A DNA stretch of 54,731 bases from contig NC_019893.1 in assembly GCF_000242455.2 (NCBI RefSeq), positions 1 to 54,731 on the forward strand, given 5' to 3'. Under the pieces are notes generated by a model. It saw only the letters and a program-made list of their open reading frames with translations, did no database searches and was not told the DNA's origin. Shown here in pieces: positions 54,728 through 54,731 of the stretch. Made by a program: the position numbers and the translations under genes. This stretch comes from Singulisphaera acidiphila DSM 18658 (GTDB taxonomy: Bacteria > Planctomycetota > Planctomycetia > Isosphaerales > Isosphaeraceae). Within the stretch, counting starts at the first letter, position 1. Each line of letters opens with the position of its first letter.

Positions 54728-54731
54728 CTCT

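Overview
The window is a piece, possibly the whole, of a plasmid from a planctomycete, most likely of the Isosphaeraceae/Gemmata type (the lineage is inferred from gene families, not from a marker gene). Planctomycete hallmarks are three Tat-type DUF1501 proteins, two PSCyt1/DUF1549/DUF1553 cytochrome-like proteins, a DUF1559 pseudopilin-like protein, an ECF sigma / FecR-LamG pair, and a 3455-residue surface protein with an LEPR-XLL-type N-terminus. Plasmid hallmarks are a replication initiator of the RPA family (9011-10510), ten 16-bp direct repeats in front of it (10699-11243), parA-parB (7292-9003) and five copies of a 15-bp palindrome in front of parA (6931-7119). If the two window ends are joined, a GGAGAG ribosome-binding sequence forms at a good distance before the giant gene, which fits a closed 54.7-kb circle.

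Layout. 1-1297: no recognisable gene. 1298-4480 (minus): small membrane protein, methyltransferase and membrane-anchored sulfatase-like protein, all overlapping, probably one envelope-modification operon. 4893-6944: an unknown ORF cut by a complete IS4-family element (5190-6631). 6931-11243: maintenance region with palindromic centromere candidates, parAB, a convergent rep gene and the iterons. 11244-12185: no supported gene. 12186-15764: ECF sigma factor, FecR/LamG anti-sigma-like protein and DUF1559 protein in a row, ended by a hairpin. 16269-18798: rmlA and a DUF1501 protein. 19047-21362 (minus): tyrosine recombinase and DUF1016/PDDEXK nuclease-like protein. 21596-22690: DUF3500 protein. 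23049-31557 (minus): two tandem copies of a two-gene module, PSCyt1-DUF1549-DUF1553 followed by DUF1501. 31900-39185 (plus): MOSC protein, ABC-2-like permease, alpha/beta-hydrolase-TM-TPR protein and ammonium transporter, ended by a strong terminator. 39331-44158 (minus): a 735-codon helicase-associated-domain gene split by a complete IS66 element (40455-43066) with an exact 8-bp target duplication. 44360-54727 (minus): the giant secreted/surface protein.

The genes fall into four functional groups. Replication and partition cover rep/iterons and parAB/palindromes. DNA mobility covers two intact IS elements, the integrase and the nuclease. Envelope and surface biology covers the sulfatase cluster, RmlA sugar nucleotide synthesis, the pseudopilin, the giant beta-propeller protein and the exported DUF1501/PSCyt1 proteins. 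Regulation and transport cover the ECF sigma/FecR pair, Amt and the ABC-2 permease. Both IS elements have perfect target duplications, and removing each with one duplication copy restores a single reading frame, so both insertions look recent.
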